64,000 nucleotides of DNA from Endomychus coccineus (GCA_958510875.1 OY294069.1:4650001-4714000); one strand, 5' to 3'; numbered from the stretch's first letter, positions 31,736-44,639 are shown. Notes: a model not told the origin generated them from the letters alone. Translations and numbers: made by a program.

Positions 31736-32849
31736 CATCGGCTACCAAATTAATCTTAGTGTGAAGACTTCATCGCTTCTATGGGTCGTATTACAGAATA
31801 CAATTACGATTTATTCTCTGCTCATTTTACTATTCTGATTTGAGAGAGGAATAGAACTGTCACTCTTGTCAAAATGTATTAATCACCTTGAAAATAACTT
31901 CCCCTTTTTCGTTATACATGCTCGCACACATAAAAGACCTCGTTAAAACGATTTCTATACGGAATCGCAAGCATCCACTTTTTTCGCATTTCCGCATCTT
32001 TCGGCACTTTAAAAACAGAAGTTTTTTGCTTTACACTTTTGTACCCCGTTTTGCATTTCGGCACAATGCACGGCTTCGTAATTTTTTACTAAAAATGCCG
32101 GTATTCCTTTGTGTTTAAAAGTCAACAATGACAGTTGCCAGAGAACACGGTCGTATACGAGCCAGACATCATTCCCGGACTCATGCGCCACCCTTTTGGT
32201 ACTATGCAACAGATGACGCTTAGCGGAGTCACTTCTCACATAGGAAACAGCCTCGAGTTCCCAGACCTGTATATACGACCGTGGTTTATACTATAAGCAG
32301 GGTTGTTCGTACGCGCTATATACAGACAGTCTCACGTTGACCGTCCATTAGAATATTTCAGAGACTACTTAGTTTTGGAGTCAACCTATATGTAGCGATG
32401 CGTGATATTGCGTTGAGACTGTTGAGAAACAGCTGCGAGAAACATTTCGCGTGATTAACAATTACTTTTACTGAATCGTTAACAATTCAAGTTTAAGGAT
32501 TAATCTTAGCCTAAAACAGGATCATAGAGGTAAAACCTTTTTTAACAGCTCTGGAAATGTAATTTAAGGTTCTCAGAGTGAAGTTAAAGCGAGGTTGTAT
32601 ATGTAGTAAAAGTGATCCATCTAATTCTATTTTGAAAACCTCACCTAATATTAATATCGTGCATCTCACTTTCGTCAACGCAAGCTGACAATAATTTTAA
32701 GTTATAGTTATCAGCCAAGTATATGAAATAAAGGGACAAGACGACTTATTATTTTGTAATGAAAACAATTTCGATAGTTTCACCTTAATTTTATTCAGAA
32801 ACGTAAATTGGAAGTTAGTACCAGACACTAATATCCTGAAATCTTTATT
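31736..32849. other. BCS1-SDR intergenic region
   Basis: No gene. It includes a possible small inverted repeat (ACGGTCGTATA at 32148 and its inverse near 32265) bounding about 140 bp. The rest is plain AT-rich sequence. Confidence 0.35.
32790..32795 (-). terminator. Poly(A) signal of the SDR gene
   Basis: TTTATT on the plus strand, 55 bases beyond the SDR stop codon. Another TTTATT directly abuts the stop (32844-32849). Confidence 0.45.
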
Positions 32850-35800
32850 TCATAGTGCAATATTGGTCTTGACGTGCTCAAAGAAATCTTTGTCGTCCTT
32901 CACAATCCATACAGAACCTGATTTCTTTTCCTTTATAACGGTCAACATTTTCTCACTGACGAAGTCGGTTCTGGAAAAATAAAGAAATTTATCGTACCTA
33001 TGCATTTTGCCCTCGTCTTGCAATATCAATATAATTATTCGATAAACCACATTCATCAAAAATAATTTGATGAATTAGCACGTCTCATCTGTTATATTTC
33101 GTTCTTAAACAAATAAAACCACAACTAATTTGTTATATATAGAGCACTACATTCGTTTGCAATTTCAAAAAATTTATAGTTCTGATCTACTAAATGACCA
33201 ATTAGATTCGGGAAAAGCTTGTCTGTCAGAACATTTTTTTCTACGATTTGACTACACGAGAAGAAAACCTATAACGTTCGGGGAACATCACGTGAGCCAG
33301 CGGTGAAATGTTGGGGGACGAGATAGCCAATGGGATTTTTCTTGAAGACCTCACTAGTAAAAGACTCCATAACTCGCCGTTCGACAGAACAATGAAGTCT
33401 GGTAGGGGAGAAATTCGGCAGATCACCAGCTCGACAATGAAGGTGTGACTAGCTTGAACTCGTCTAGTTCGCCTGCCTAGAATCTCTCTGAATAGATAAC
33501 CAAGTTTATGTGAAGCGGTTTTCGTAATGGACCTAATATGATCATCCCATGAGAGGGTATGCTGTTGGTGGTAATCCCGAGCATGGATATGGAAGACTTT
33601 TTAGGAATAGTTGTACCTGACATCATCATATTAGGGATTGTGAGATCTGCCTTCCTGGAGAAGAGAGAAGCTTTGGTTGCATTAAACTCTACTAGATTAT
33701 CAGATCTTCATTTCAGAATTGTTGCCAGATCTCCATTAATTGCGTCTACCTGTCTCTGTTTCGCTCATCTGGCTTCATAACTTCATTGATAATCTTAGGA
33801 TAGATGGTCAATGGAATTTTATCTAATTGGGTTCAATCGATCTAAGAATAACAAGAAAGAAGTACCTCTTGATCGGACATCTTGTACTCATCAAATCCTC
33901 TTTCAAGGCTCCAAAATATTAACAGGAGCTCATATTTCTATCAGTGTCAAACAAAGGAATGTGTTTAGTATACCAGGAATTTTAATTTATTTCTAATGTA
34001 TAACGCTCGAGACATGCAACGTCAGTCAATCTCAGATTTGAAACTACCCTGATGATGCTTCAGCATCAAATGTCTGGAACTTAATTTTAATGGAGGATCA
34101 ACGGCTATAATTGAAACATATTTTTATTGAGCTCTAACTGACAAACGTTGAATATCAATTACACTTTAGAGATGACAGATAATAGTCTACAATTATTTCG
34201 TTTACACACTTCCCAAGCAAACTGATATCTCTCTCTCTCCCTCTCTCTACATGTACTTACTTCTGGATATGCGCATGCTCTAACAGAGAGTATAATGATT
34301 CTCTATATTGTGGTCCAATGAAGTTTTCAGGTGGACCACGGATTATATTCGTGTCCGTGAACGCTGGAGCCACGGCTACCACTTTGACTTTTGTTCTTTC
34401 ATAATGGAATTCATCACCGAAATTCTTTGTTAAACTCACTACAGCGGCTTTGGTGCACGAGTAAATAGGGCAGCCTGGGAAAAACATAACTCCAGCTATC
34501 GATGCAGAGTTGATGATAACTCCTTCTGGTCCTGATTTGTATTGGGGAATATACTTCTCCATACCTAACACGATACCATGAATGACGCCAGTCTAAAATA
34601 AAAAACAACTACAATGTAAAAGTTATTTTCTCCAAACTTCACAACCAACCACGATATGTGTCTCAAAGACGAAAAATTAAAATTTTGTTTATAACTCGAA
34701 AACAAAAGACGATAGCAAATTTTTGTCTGCGCCAGTGAATTTGTCTCAAAAAAAGAGATTGTGAGTTTCCATATAGTTCCCAAGTTACCCTATACAAACA
34801 TCGAAATTTGGCAACCCCTTACATATTAGATTTCTTATTTCATCTACTCTCGAGTAGGGTATATGGCGTTAGATTTCTAGGGTTATTTCTAACTTATTCC
34901 AAGGTACTAGTGTTCGTATTCATTTTAACGAATCGAATGAAAAATTAAGCCTCTTATAGCAAATTCAACACGGAGTTCGACGAATTGATACCGGAAGACA
35001 TAGAGAATTCTTTAAAGTCGAAAAGGTTTTTATCACATCGAATATAATATACCAGAAATTTGTAGCTTACCAAGTTGACCGCCACACATTTTTCGTAATT
35101 GCTATCATTAAAGATGCCAGCATTGTTGACCAATATGTCGATATTGTTGAAGGCAGATACAGTTTGTTTAAATGCATCTGAAAAGATATGAAACATAATT
35201 TATTACATAAAGTACTTAATATGGTCATAGAGTGTTGTTTTCGGTCCCATTTTCCTGATTTGTCCAGTGGTTGCATACATTGGGCACTCTATTTTCCTGG
35301 AAAGTACACCGATCAGGTAGAGTTCATTAGAGATGGAATATTGAATTTCCTCGATATACATGTTTGTGCTGAGGAGAACCCGACATTTTCCGGATCGAAT
35401 TACTAGACAAAACTAGCAGTTCAGAGTAAATTTTAGTCATGATATTTTTTTTTCTGAAACTACTATTCAAGAATAAAATAATATTTCGTTCCCCAATATT
35501 ATTGGACATTTTCACTGTTGGTAAGCTTTCAATATTGCTTGAACAACATTCTCAATTCTGAAATAAAATGTACTTTTTTGTCTTAGAGCTATTTTAATAA
35601 ATAAATCTAACTATATAGTTTCTCCAAACAAATACTCTATTAGATTATCAGATCCCCATTTCAAAATCTGAATGAACTGGGAGTGAAATTTCTACCAATT
35701 GCTTTGGCGAAAGTCCAAAACGAACAGGAGCCATTCGGGCATTCGATAAGCTTTGATCTCATTTTGACATTATATGCCTCTTTAGAAACGTTTATTGTTT

Positions 35801-38800
35801 CATTGTTTCAACATATTTTGTTCTGGTCTTCAGACATGGGTTACCGCTCCAACGACGGTATGCTGTTTGTTTTAAAGCGACGGCCCTAGAACAGATTTTA
35901 TTGAACCATCGTTCACCAGATGACGATGATTTGTTGGCATGGGGTATTATGTACGTTTCCATTCCTAGCCTAATAATATCCGAGATCTCTTCGGCTCATT
36001 GCGCTCGGTCATCAGATTCAAAACATACGATTCTCCAAGAAAACTCGGAAAAAACATGCGAAGACATGCGTGGAGGTGTTGGATTGGTTCATAGAGTGAT
36101 ATAGGAGCAGATCGTAGTGATGAGTGAATGGTCATAGTTTTCCAATGGTGTATGTACTTTTACTTCATAGGGGTCTGGATTGTTAGTGAGGAATAAGTCA
36201 AACATATTGGCATAATGATAGTTGTTATGTTTGAAGAAACTACGGACACATGATCGTTTTCTTCTCTAGAATGCCAACGTTAGTTTAGGACTTTCTATAT
36301 ACTATCGAAATATAAGTTCTAGGTACATTTTTTCTTACTAAATTATGGGAAATCCTACCTATTGACTACGTAAAAAAAATGGCTGAGACTAATGTTTAAG
36401 CACTATTATCAATAATTACTGAAGTTAAAACAATCATATATGGATTTGCATTTGATTATTTGCCATTCATTTTATCTCACTTATCTCACAACAATGTACT
36501 GAGTTAGCCAAGTAGTAGCACTATCTACAGATATTCACTAGCATGATTTTATTGCAGGTAAAATCACTACTCAACTCACTATTCTATATATTTAACTTAT
36601 TATAATTATCATTGCTTAAATGTAATCTACATCAGTCTGCGTTTAATATTTACCTTCGAAACTTTCTTTATTGGCTACATCCGTTTTGACAAAAATAACT
36701 TTTCCTGTTCCAAATTCCTGGGTTAAAGCTTCGACTGAGTTTTCGCCCGTTTTGGAATCAATATCTGCAATCGTGACGCCCTGAAAAATGGGAATTATTT
36801 TTTAAAAATCTGGCAATTTAATATTTCTTATTTTATTCAAAATTCCAATTGAAGGCCTTAATGGATGAACGAGTCTCGTCCATTTGAACAAAATGTTTTG
36901 AAGAGATAACGTTTCACAGGCAGCATATTTAATATTGTTTTATTGTGTGTATTTCTTCCAATGTACAAGGCTTCTCATTCGTATTTTTTAATTATTACAA
37001 CGTTATAGTGATGAAGGTTTACTAAATTTAAAGAAAAACAAATGGACTTGACTGATTCATGCAGAGTATCCAAATTTTTTCAAGCAATAAATGGAATAAA
37101 ATAAAATATTGAAAATGAAATTTATTATTAATTTTTCAAATGGAGGAAACTAATACTATCTACACTTGAACATGTTGTAGGATAATTTAATATCGTCTTC
37201 ACTAAATTCTGTCATAGAAGTTCTATTAGCGTCTGGCGGAAGGTTTTGTGACATTCCTCTACATCCTTGTAGAACTATTGGTCACATTGGGTACATCATT
37301 TTTTGTTAGAAGCACCACATGTCCAAATTTATTTTTCTTATATTCTCTTCTTTCTGTATATAGTTTATTTTCACCATTCGGTAATGATCACATGTTATGC
37401 AAGTTCCGCTTATCCTCTATTTCGAAAGTAGTAAAAATTGCACAACATTTTAATAGTATTTGTGTACCTAATTTTTTATATCTCATGATTCCGTATTAGG
37501 AGAATGTGAATTTTTTTTACGAAGGTTTCTTCACAAAGAACTGTTTCAAATGGTTTGTAAAATCCAAAAACATATCTATTGATACTTTACAAGAATCAGT
37601 TCTGGTTCTTGTGAAGTATCTGGAGGCAAGCAACCAACTATACACCACAGTAGTTGTAGGGATAGAAAACTTGTTCATGCACAGGAAGATTCTCAATTTG
37701 AAATTATGGAAGAATATGCTATTAACTAATTTTGGCCATAAATAAACTTGATCAGTCAAGTCTATTTATACATTGGACCCTTAAATATAAATATTCTGTA
37801 ATAAGAAAAAAATAGCTCAACGTCCTTTATTTTAAATTGCATGAACAGACGGTACATATCAGTCTAGATAATAGCTCGATTAAGATAAGATTGATATAAT
37901 GATATAATTGATAATCAGTCCCAAAATTGCCTTAAGTACCGGTCCGAGATAGTTGATAGTAAAAGTCAAAGGTCTCTCCTCATCTCTGTTCATATTTATG
38001 TGCACATTACATACATATAAATACATTTGATATATTAAGAAATAACGTTTTTTTCTTAATTAACATTGAATGATTTATTGGGATTAAGATGCAAATTATT
38101 CTTATAAAATTTAACTTGATGCCTCACCGTTTGGTATACCTAGAGAAGGTGAGGCATTACTTAAGCGTCTCATGCCATACAATATATAAGATGGCGTGGT
38201 TTAACAGAATGTCTCGTTTTAATGCTGTATGCTTGGGAGCCGTCTGTATGATCAGTTTCTGTTTCCTGGGTGTGAATACTTGGATTTACATTTGAGTTTT
38301 CAGGTGTACATTCCGTTCAAGTAAAAGTAAACTATCAAAAAGCATTTCGTAACCTTCTGAAAAATACTTCAGTTTACCTTTTACCATTCACTGTCTTTCC
38401 GTCATTTAATACCAAAATATATACCGGAATTTTGGCCATATCTTAAATAGACACACTATAAAATAACTCTTAACATGATAAATGCACCCGAAATTTATAT
38501 GCACAACCTACTGAGATCTCATAGAACAGGTTCCATCAGTTACATGAACCATTTCCAATTTTCAGCATTTTCCCCAATTTCATAAGGGGTAAGTCTGGAA
38601 AAATAGTGGATTTAGTCGATCTCATCGATTCCGATATAACGACACCATGATACACAATTATTGATGAGAAATTCGATTCTACCATTAGTTTTCACCTCAG
38701 ACGCTAAGGTAACATGTAATAGCATTTCGAAAACCGGAATTTCAGCCATTCCTTAAGTAAATACACTTTAAAATCATTTTAACACGATGAATGCACCCGA

Positions 38801-39585
38801 AATTGGTATGCACAACCTTCTGAGATCCCATAAAACAAGTTCCATCAGTTACATGAGCCATTTCCAATTTTCACAATTTTCCCCAATTTCATAAAAGGTA
38901 AATGGAAAAACTAACCGGCAAATATTTTTATCGTGTACTAATCGATACTCAGGAGAGTCTGGGAAACCGAATAAAATGAATGGCTTTCGAAATGGAGCAA
39001 ATACAAAAATTGAGTGAATATTCCAAAACTACACAGTTTCATAATTCAAAAATGGACAGTTTAATCTCAATCGTAACAAATTCATGACAAATTTTTTCAC
39101 TCATGATTGGAACGTTTTAAAAAAGGCAACACTAATTTTTAATTCCTGACTAAAGAAAAAAAGCCGTTAACCAGAACCTATGGAAAGAAGTGATGTTCAC
39201 AAACTGCCATGTGATATGTATGATGCCAAAAAAGATCAGCAACAACAGTTACAACAACGGAATGAGATTCCATCATCGAGAACTGCATGTATGAAATTAA
39301 TAAAATCATAAAACATATTTTTATCCATCAGAATAAGCTACTCAATTTTACTCTAAATTTCATTTGGGGGAAACTTAAAATATGAGATAACAGTTTGATT
39401 GTCTATTTGTTTGTGAATTCAACGTTTTATTTTTGATTGGGATTCCTTAGAAACTACTTAAAAATAGAGTAAAAGAAACAACACATTACTCTGATTCCAT
39501 TTCGAAGGAGGCTTTTTGCAGTTTCCAAACCTATGCCAGCTGCACCGCCTGTAACCAAGGCAACTTTTCCATTTATATCGAACAT
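32850..39585 (-). CDS. Short-chain dehydrogenase/reductase, 15-hydroxyprostaglandin dehydrogenase-like, 5 exons
   Basis: Exons 39585-39490, 36780-36654, 35177-35071, 34592-34261 and 32970-32850 join in phases 0, 1, 0, 2 to give 260 aa, the usual classical SDR size (human 15-PGDH has 266). MFDINGKVALVTGGAAGIG places the NAD(P)-binding TGxxxGIG at residues 12-19. The acidic ADIDS after the second strand favours NAD. The NNAG motif is at 92-95 and the catalytic triad is Ser141 (INSASIAG), Tyr154 and Lys158 (YSCTK). The C-terminus GSVWIVKDDKDFFEH matches the insect 15-PGDH/alcohol dehydrogenase-like group. Likely a soluble enzyme oxidising a hydroxy lipid or alcohol with NAD; the substrate cannot be told. 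An in-frame ATG also occurs at 39684, but MFDINGK fits the family's N-terminus. The introns hold LINE scraps. Confidence 0.88.
33241..33780 (-). pseudogene. Jockey-type LINE 3' fragment (SDR intron 4)
   Basis: On the minus strand, LSWDDHIRSITKTASHKLGY and FREILGRRTRRVQASHTFIV match the post-palm region of insect jockey-clade reverse transcriptases (LSWDKHI..IAKSASMKLG.L). The end AHVMFPERYRFSSRVVKS parallels the end of the fragment at 44640-45010 (HRFPSRVVKV), so both are the same family. Broken by internal deletions. Confidence 0.6.
34229..34249. repeat. (CT)n tract
   Basis: CT-rich run starting 12 bases after the donor of SDR exon 4 in the minus-strand sense. A simple repeat. Confidence 0.7.
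35190..35814. other. SDR intron 2, unannotated part
   Basis: No conserved coding signal. Several short open frames, none with a known motif. Confidence 0.3.
35815..36015 (+). repeat. Interspersed repeat copy A
   Basis: Shares a block ('gctgtttgttttaaagcgac', then a 'ggggtattatgtacgtttcc' segment, then 'gagatctcttcggctca') with copy B at 39985-40150 on the opposite strand. In both, one frame reads MLFVLKRR. Probably a piece of a retroelement close to the LINE beside copy B. Confidence 0.6.
36781..38429. other. SDR intron 1, proximal part
   Basis: AT-rich intron. Short open frames at 37248-37499 and 37506-37745 have no recognisable motif and no splice context. Confidence 0.35.
38430..38910. 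repeat. Direct repeat of about 175 bp, two copies 307 bp apart
   Basis: Copy 1 starts near 38430 ('accggaattttggccat') and copy 2 near 38737 ('accggaatttcagccatt'). Both continue through 'gaatgcacccgaaatt' or a close variant and 'ttccatcagttacatga' to 'ccccaatttcataa'. About 85-90% alike by eye. It lies in SDR intron 1 and its function is unknown. Confidence 0.7.
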
Positions 39586-39984
39586 GATATCAGAAACAAG
39601 CACTGACTGAGTAAAATAAATGATCACAACAACTATATAAACATGACATTGAAAATATGATAACGTTATGAACTTTACTCTCATACTCTCTAAAGACCAG
39701 AATAAGACAATAGAATCATCTTACGACATTGAACGAATGATAATAAGTTTTTCAAATAATTTCATATCAATGCAATGAGAATGGGCACTAGTTTTTTCTG
39801 CCGCTTCTGTATATAGAGTACTTTTTTCGTATGTTGCTTATTAAGAGGTGTCATGTACGTAAAAAAATAATAATAATTAATCACGCATTAGAAAGTACTT
39901 TATACTATAAGTTTTCCGATTTATTACAGCCAACTACAATCTAAGAAATTATCTACAACCTTGGATATGAGTACCATTCGATTC

Positions 39985-40150
39985 CGAAGACTCTAAGTCA
40001 TGTGCCGAAGAGATTTCGGGGATCATTACGCTGGGAATGGAAACTTAAATACCCCATACTGGACATCTGTTCCAGGATCGCCGCTTCAAAACAAATAGCA
40101 TAGCGTCATTTGGGCCGGTACCCATGCATGGATACCAGGACAGGGTATGT
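39985..40150 (-). repeat. Interspersed repeat copy B
   Basis: Inverted relative to copy A (35815-36015), about 400 bp upstream of the SDR start. One frame reads NDAMLFVLKRRSWNRCPVWG. It abuts an oppositely oriented LINE fragment. Confidence 0.6.
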
Positions 40151-40254
40151 TCAAGCAGGGAATATCTGCAATCAAACAATAGACGAAAGGTGATGAGGTG
40201 AAACGTAATTCCGTATAATATTCTCAAGGAATGCGTCCTTTCATACAAACTATT

Positions 40255-40760
40255 TACTTCCAATTGCAATACAGCTAGAGTCCAACCAATTCCAGAAGAA
40301 AAAGGAACAAAAAGACCCTCCCCAACAACAATAAGCCCATTGCACCACAATCTGTGGTCTTTAAAGTAATGGAGGAGGCAATTAACATCGAGCTTATAAA
40401 TAGGGAACGACCGACATATGTCAGAGATCAACAGGAGACTCGTTTGTCCACGTAACCCTTAATATATGACAGGCATCCATTAGAAAGCATGGGGAATCTT
40501 TAGCTGTAACATTGAACACCCAACTCCCGTCATATGTTTTACCGCGTTAACTATGTCGTACAGAAACTATTCTTTCAGATAGATTACTTCATGTGGTGGT
40601 TCACGGAGTCTCTGGGTCTCACAGGGATCAGTCTTGGTACCAATTTTGTTTCTGAACCATATCAGTGATCTGTTGGAAGTGATCTGCTGTCCCGACCATA
40701 GCTTTGAGAATGATAGTACATATAAGAAGAGCTTTGGTAAATTAAAATTAATTAGAAACA
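40255..40760 (+). pseudogene. Jockey-like LINE reverse transcriptase, heavily deleted
   Basis: Segments in shifting frames: a block like VMEEAINIELINRERP, then RKHGESLAVTLNTQLPSYVL, then DRLLHVVVHGVSGSHRDQSW and LNHISDLLEVICCPDHSFEN, matching KHGESLAVALDISKAFD, LTDRSIRVVVDGVSSDS and the HSFADDST block of insect jockey-type elements. Catalytic residues are mutated (HSFENDS for FADD). Same family as 57125-57372. Confidence 0.6.
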
Positions 40761-41073
40761 TGAAGTAACCTAAAATAATAATTTTGAAAATGTGATTTCC
40801 GTGTTTGCAGCTGTTAAAGCTAGATAAGAGAGATTTTGAACGTTTATGATACTTCATTGATAATATTGCAATATGACTATACTTCACTCTTATCTGATTG
40901 TTTGTTTTACTGAACTTTGATTTTAACCTCATCATGTGGTGACACTATCGTTAATCGCATCGAGTGGCACCCATTCTAGCTACGCCACTGGTTCCATGAA
41001 TATTATATGTTTTCTTTTAGTGTAGGCAAAACATTGATCAATGTATAATGGTCAAATCAAAAACTGCTACATA

Positions 41074-42851
41074 TAGTCCAGGCTGTGAACCGGAAAATAA
41101 AAAAAAACATGTAAGCTCGAATCGAAAAATTTTTGTTGCATTAGCTTCAGGAGGCTCTCAGGATCATTCATACACCTTAAAACCTCTTGGAAACCCCAAC
41201 CCCACCCATTGGGGGCGACATTTGCAATATGCCAAGTCTTGAATTGTATTTTCTACAAGAAAAGGTATTTTGGCATTTCGAGTGCACCTAAGATGTTTTT
41301 TGGATCGCAGAACACGAATCTGTAGCCAGATTTACTTGCAATCCATCGTAGGGGTGGTCAAATCGACAAAATTGGCCAATTTCGCACCCCTTATATGTTA
41401 TTCTGCAATTTACGTGTTTTTGTCAATTCGAGTGCACAAGGGGGTTTTTTGAGTTGCTGAACACGAATCCGAAGCCAGATTCGCTCGCAATCCATCGTTG
41501 AGGTGGTAAAATTGACAAAATTGGCCAATTTTGCACCCTTAATATGTTGTTTTGCAATTTACGTGTTTTAGGCATTTCGAATGCACCAAGGTGGTTTTTT
41601 GAGTTTTTTTCCAAAGTCAGATTTACTCGAATATCATCGTAGGAGTGGGAAATTTACAAAAATGGCTAATTTGACACGCTCCTGAATTTTTATTAGTTTT
41701 GCATTTAAAGAAATGTAAAATGAGATAAGTTTAGAAGGATACAGTCTTTGGTTCTCTGTATATTAAATATGTATACGAAGGGGCCCAACGCATTGAAAAA
41801 AGAAGGAATTTAACAATTATTATGATGAGTACAACACACGTTCTATATCTACCTTTTTTACATTATATCTGGGTACGTTACTTACAAAATAGTGCACCTG
41901 CCGGTATAAAGATAGATGCTTGTATATTAATACCTATAGGTATACTATATACTATACCTGACGTAGAGATTTTGTATACCTGTGTCTAAAGAAACGTAAA
42001 AAGGAAAAAAATATGTTTTGAAAACCGTTTTATTCTACTTCAACATACCAATATTTTGGTGTTGGTAACCAATTTTGTCTATTTCACCATCCCAACGATG
42101 AATTTTAAGTAAATTTGGCTTCGGAATCGTATTCAGCGACCCAAAAAACCCCCTTGGTGCAATCTAAATGCCTAAAACACGTAAATTTCAAAATAACATA
42201 TTAGGGGTGCAAAATTGACCAATTTTGTCTATTTCACCACCCCAACGATGAATTTTAAGTAAATCTGGCTTCGGAATCGTATTCAGCGACCCAAAAAACC
42301 CCTTGGTGCAATCTAAATGCCTAAAATACGTAAATTGCAAAATAACATATTAGGGGTGCAAAATTGGCCAATTTTCTCGATTTTACCACCCCTACGATAG
42401 ATTGCAAGTAAATCAGTCACCGGATTCGTGTTCAGCTACCCAAAAAACCTCCTTGATGCATTCAAAATGCCAAAAACACGTAAATTGCAAAATAACATAT
42501 TAGGAGTGCGCGATTGGCCAATTTTGTCGATTTGACCACCCTACGATGTATTGCAAGTAAATCTGGCTACGGATTCGTGTTCAGCGATCCAAAAAACCTA
42601 CTGGGTGTACTCGAAATGCCAAAATACCTTTTTTTGTAGAAAATACAATTCAAGACTTGGCATGTTGCAAATTTGAGGGAGATTTCGGACTATTTTCGCC
42701 CCCAATGGGTGGGGTTGGGGTTCCCAAGAGGTTTTAAGGTGTATGAATGATCCTGAGAACCTCTTGAAGCTAATGCAAAAAAAAATTTTTGATTCGAACC
42801 TACATGTTTTTTTTTTATTATAGCTAAAATCCCGGTTCACAGCCTGGACTA
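41074..42851. mobile_element. 1.8-kb foldback element with internal tandem repeats
   Basis: The ends TAGTCCAGGCTGTGAACCGG (left) and its inverse (right) bound arms of about 0.63 kb (left) and 0.84 kb (right). After an outer unique part of about 190 bp, each arm is built of tandem units of about 130-157 bp (three on the left, four on the right) containing 'aaaattggccaattt', 'gcaatttacgtgtttt' and 'ttcagcgacccaaaaaacc' or inverse versions. The centre (41700-42010) is AT-rich with no ORF. This layout, inverted arms made of tandem repeats, is that of foldback (FB) elements. Confidence 0.8.
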
Positions 42852-42859
42852 ATAGTTCT

Positions 42860-43474
42860 GACGAGATCCAGTAGGTCGCAACAGCTGTCAACTACTTTGT
42901 TTGCATTCTTTCATATAATCTTACAATTTCACTTGTCGAATATTTTCGATATTTTCTCTATTCTTTCCATTCGATATATGATAGAATATATTGGATATGA
43001 CAATTCTGAAGTCAGTGAAGCTATGAACAATTTTGAATATATTATTCATTGTGTATGAAAGAAAAGAATCAGCTTCGTAATGCGTGTATTAGTTCTTTTA
43101 TTCCAGCTATTTTGAGAGTGGGAAGTATGGTGAAATGTTTGAAGTATTGTGTGGCAGATCCGTTGATTGCATGTCCCGCATAGATGACAGTGTCGGTACA
43201 TGTGACCCCTACGCTATCATCAATTGAGCGAGTTAAAATAAATTAAATCTAATGGTTCCTTAATTGGACACAATTGAAGAGATGATACAAGCTTCCAACA
43301 AGTACTTACATCTAAAATTTCGCTGTTACTAGCCGAATATTCTTTGTTAAATCAACTGAATGAAATTTTCAAGTGATGAAAATTCATGATGAATAAATCT
43401 GAAAACACTATTTGGCATGTTGAACGACTTGTGGTAATGGCTCCATAAGTTACACTATTGATAAGAAATGATCA
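42860..43474. other. Intergenic, nothing recognised
   Basis: AT-rich sequence between the foldback element and the hAT remnant. No coding or repeat signal is clear. Confidence 0.35.
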
Positions 43475-43545
43475 CCCCTATTCAATAAAAATACTCTTAA
43501 AACACTGAGGGCTACCAAGTAGCCATTATCAGAGTAAAATGTGCA
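43475..43545 (-). repeat. Hammerhead-like repeat copy
   Basis: On the minus strand TCTGATAATGGCTACTTGGT and AGCCCTCAGTGTTTTAAGAG align with the repeat at 4195-4340, but box 1 is changed (TGATAA) and box 2 (GAAA) is deleted, so it is a dead copy. Confidence 0.5.
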
Positions 43546-43660
43546 TGTTTAATTACTATTTGAATATAATAATGTAAACAATGAGTTATCCCCAAATAGT
43601 ATTTGCCTCATCCAACCACTCAAGATGTCCATTTTTGCCAGACAATTGAGATGATATATC

Positions 43661-43939
43661 TCACACAGTATTGAGTTTCGTAAACAAAGATTGCTGCGAT
43701 TTCAATCTGCACTTCAAAGCTTCAAATTTTTCTGTCCGCAAACTTCCTGTATATTTTGAGTAATTTTGAAAATGTTTCATTTCATAATGGCGTTTAATGC
43801 TATATTCTTTGAGAACGGCTATGGTTTCATTGCAAATCAAACATAGTGCCTTCTTACTGAACTGAATTACGAAATATTGAAAGTTCCATTGATCTTTGAA
43901 TGTTCTGCATTCACTGTTTACTTTTCGCTTCTTTTTCAT
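43661..43939 (-). pseudogene. hAT-type transposase N-terminus (GTF2IRD2/ZBED-like)
   Basis: 92 codons: MKKKRKVNSECRTFKDQWNF, YFVIQFSKKALCLICNETIA, then the rest of a BED-like finger (CLIC ... H5-6 spacing IKRHYEMKH) and LKSQQSLFTKLN. This is the start of the hAT-derived protein family that includes vertebrate GTF2IRD2/ZBED5-type proteins. The dimerisation and DDE parts are absent downstream, so this is a truncated copy. The open N-terminal frame is intact. Confidence 0.7.
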
Positions 43940-44329
43940 ACTGGTAAATCACAAACAAAAGCAACAAGTCAAATCAAAATGCTGTTACGAAGATGTCTTT
44001 TGAACACGTACAAGCACATTTAAGTTGCTACGCACTACTTCATTTCACAACAGACAGTTTCGCTTCCTTCGCCTTTAGAAAAGGCGGACTGACTCGTGGT
44101 CGCGCCGTCAGCCTTTTTATACACCAGTTACTGCCATCTAGAAGTTAGTGGAATACACCAGAATTTTCTCTAAACAACGAAATTATTCGCGAGTATTTGA
44201 TTGTTACTGCGCTTTCGAAAGTACTACCAGCGCGCTATTTGTTTGCGATAAAGGGTACTATCACTACCTTTATCCGCGTGGTGTCGAGTGATTCCGATCA
44301 TTAGCATTCAATTTCAGAATGTTGCTCTT

Positions 44330-44600
44330 ATTTTATTTACATTTTCTGAAATCAGCGATATGCTTTTCATGTACGGCAAAGCAAATGGTTGTAGTCGTGA
44401 AGCTTTACCAAGAAGCATCACATCAACGCTTAAAAGAAAATGGCACATTTTGTCAAAAAGAACTGATTGTGACAGAAAGCGTACCACTAGGAACCCGGAT
44501 GCAGAAGAACGTGTTTTAAATAGTGTCTGCTAACTCAGAAATTAGCACCGTGAGACTGGCTTTGATGGAAAAGTACCTGGGAGTAGTGTATTATAAATTT
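44330..44600 (+). pseudogene. DUF4817-type helix-turn-helix transposase fragment
   Basis: Pieces in two frames: MLFMYGKANGCSREAL, HQRLKENGTFCQKELIVTES, and PDAEERVLNSV then NSEISTVRLALMEKYLGV. The order matches the N-terminal DUF4817 helix-turn-helix of mariner-like transposases (FVYGEARGNSREA ... R.PEVEERVL). It stops where a jockey LINE fragment begins. Confidence 0.55.
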
Positions 44601-44639
44601 TGCATGAGCAAATTTCATTGATGATGTCACACTTCACGA

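Noticed and set aside
32146..32285. Short inverted repeat (ACGGTCGTATA) as a MITE
   Set aside because: Arms are only about 12-14 bp with no second copy in the window; too weak to call as an element.
37248..37745. Two open frames in SDR intron 1
   Set aside because: Looked protein-like in part but matched no family and had no consistent splice sites or second exon.
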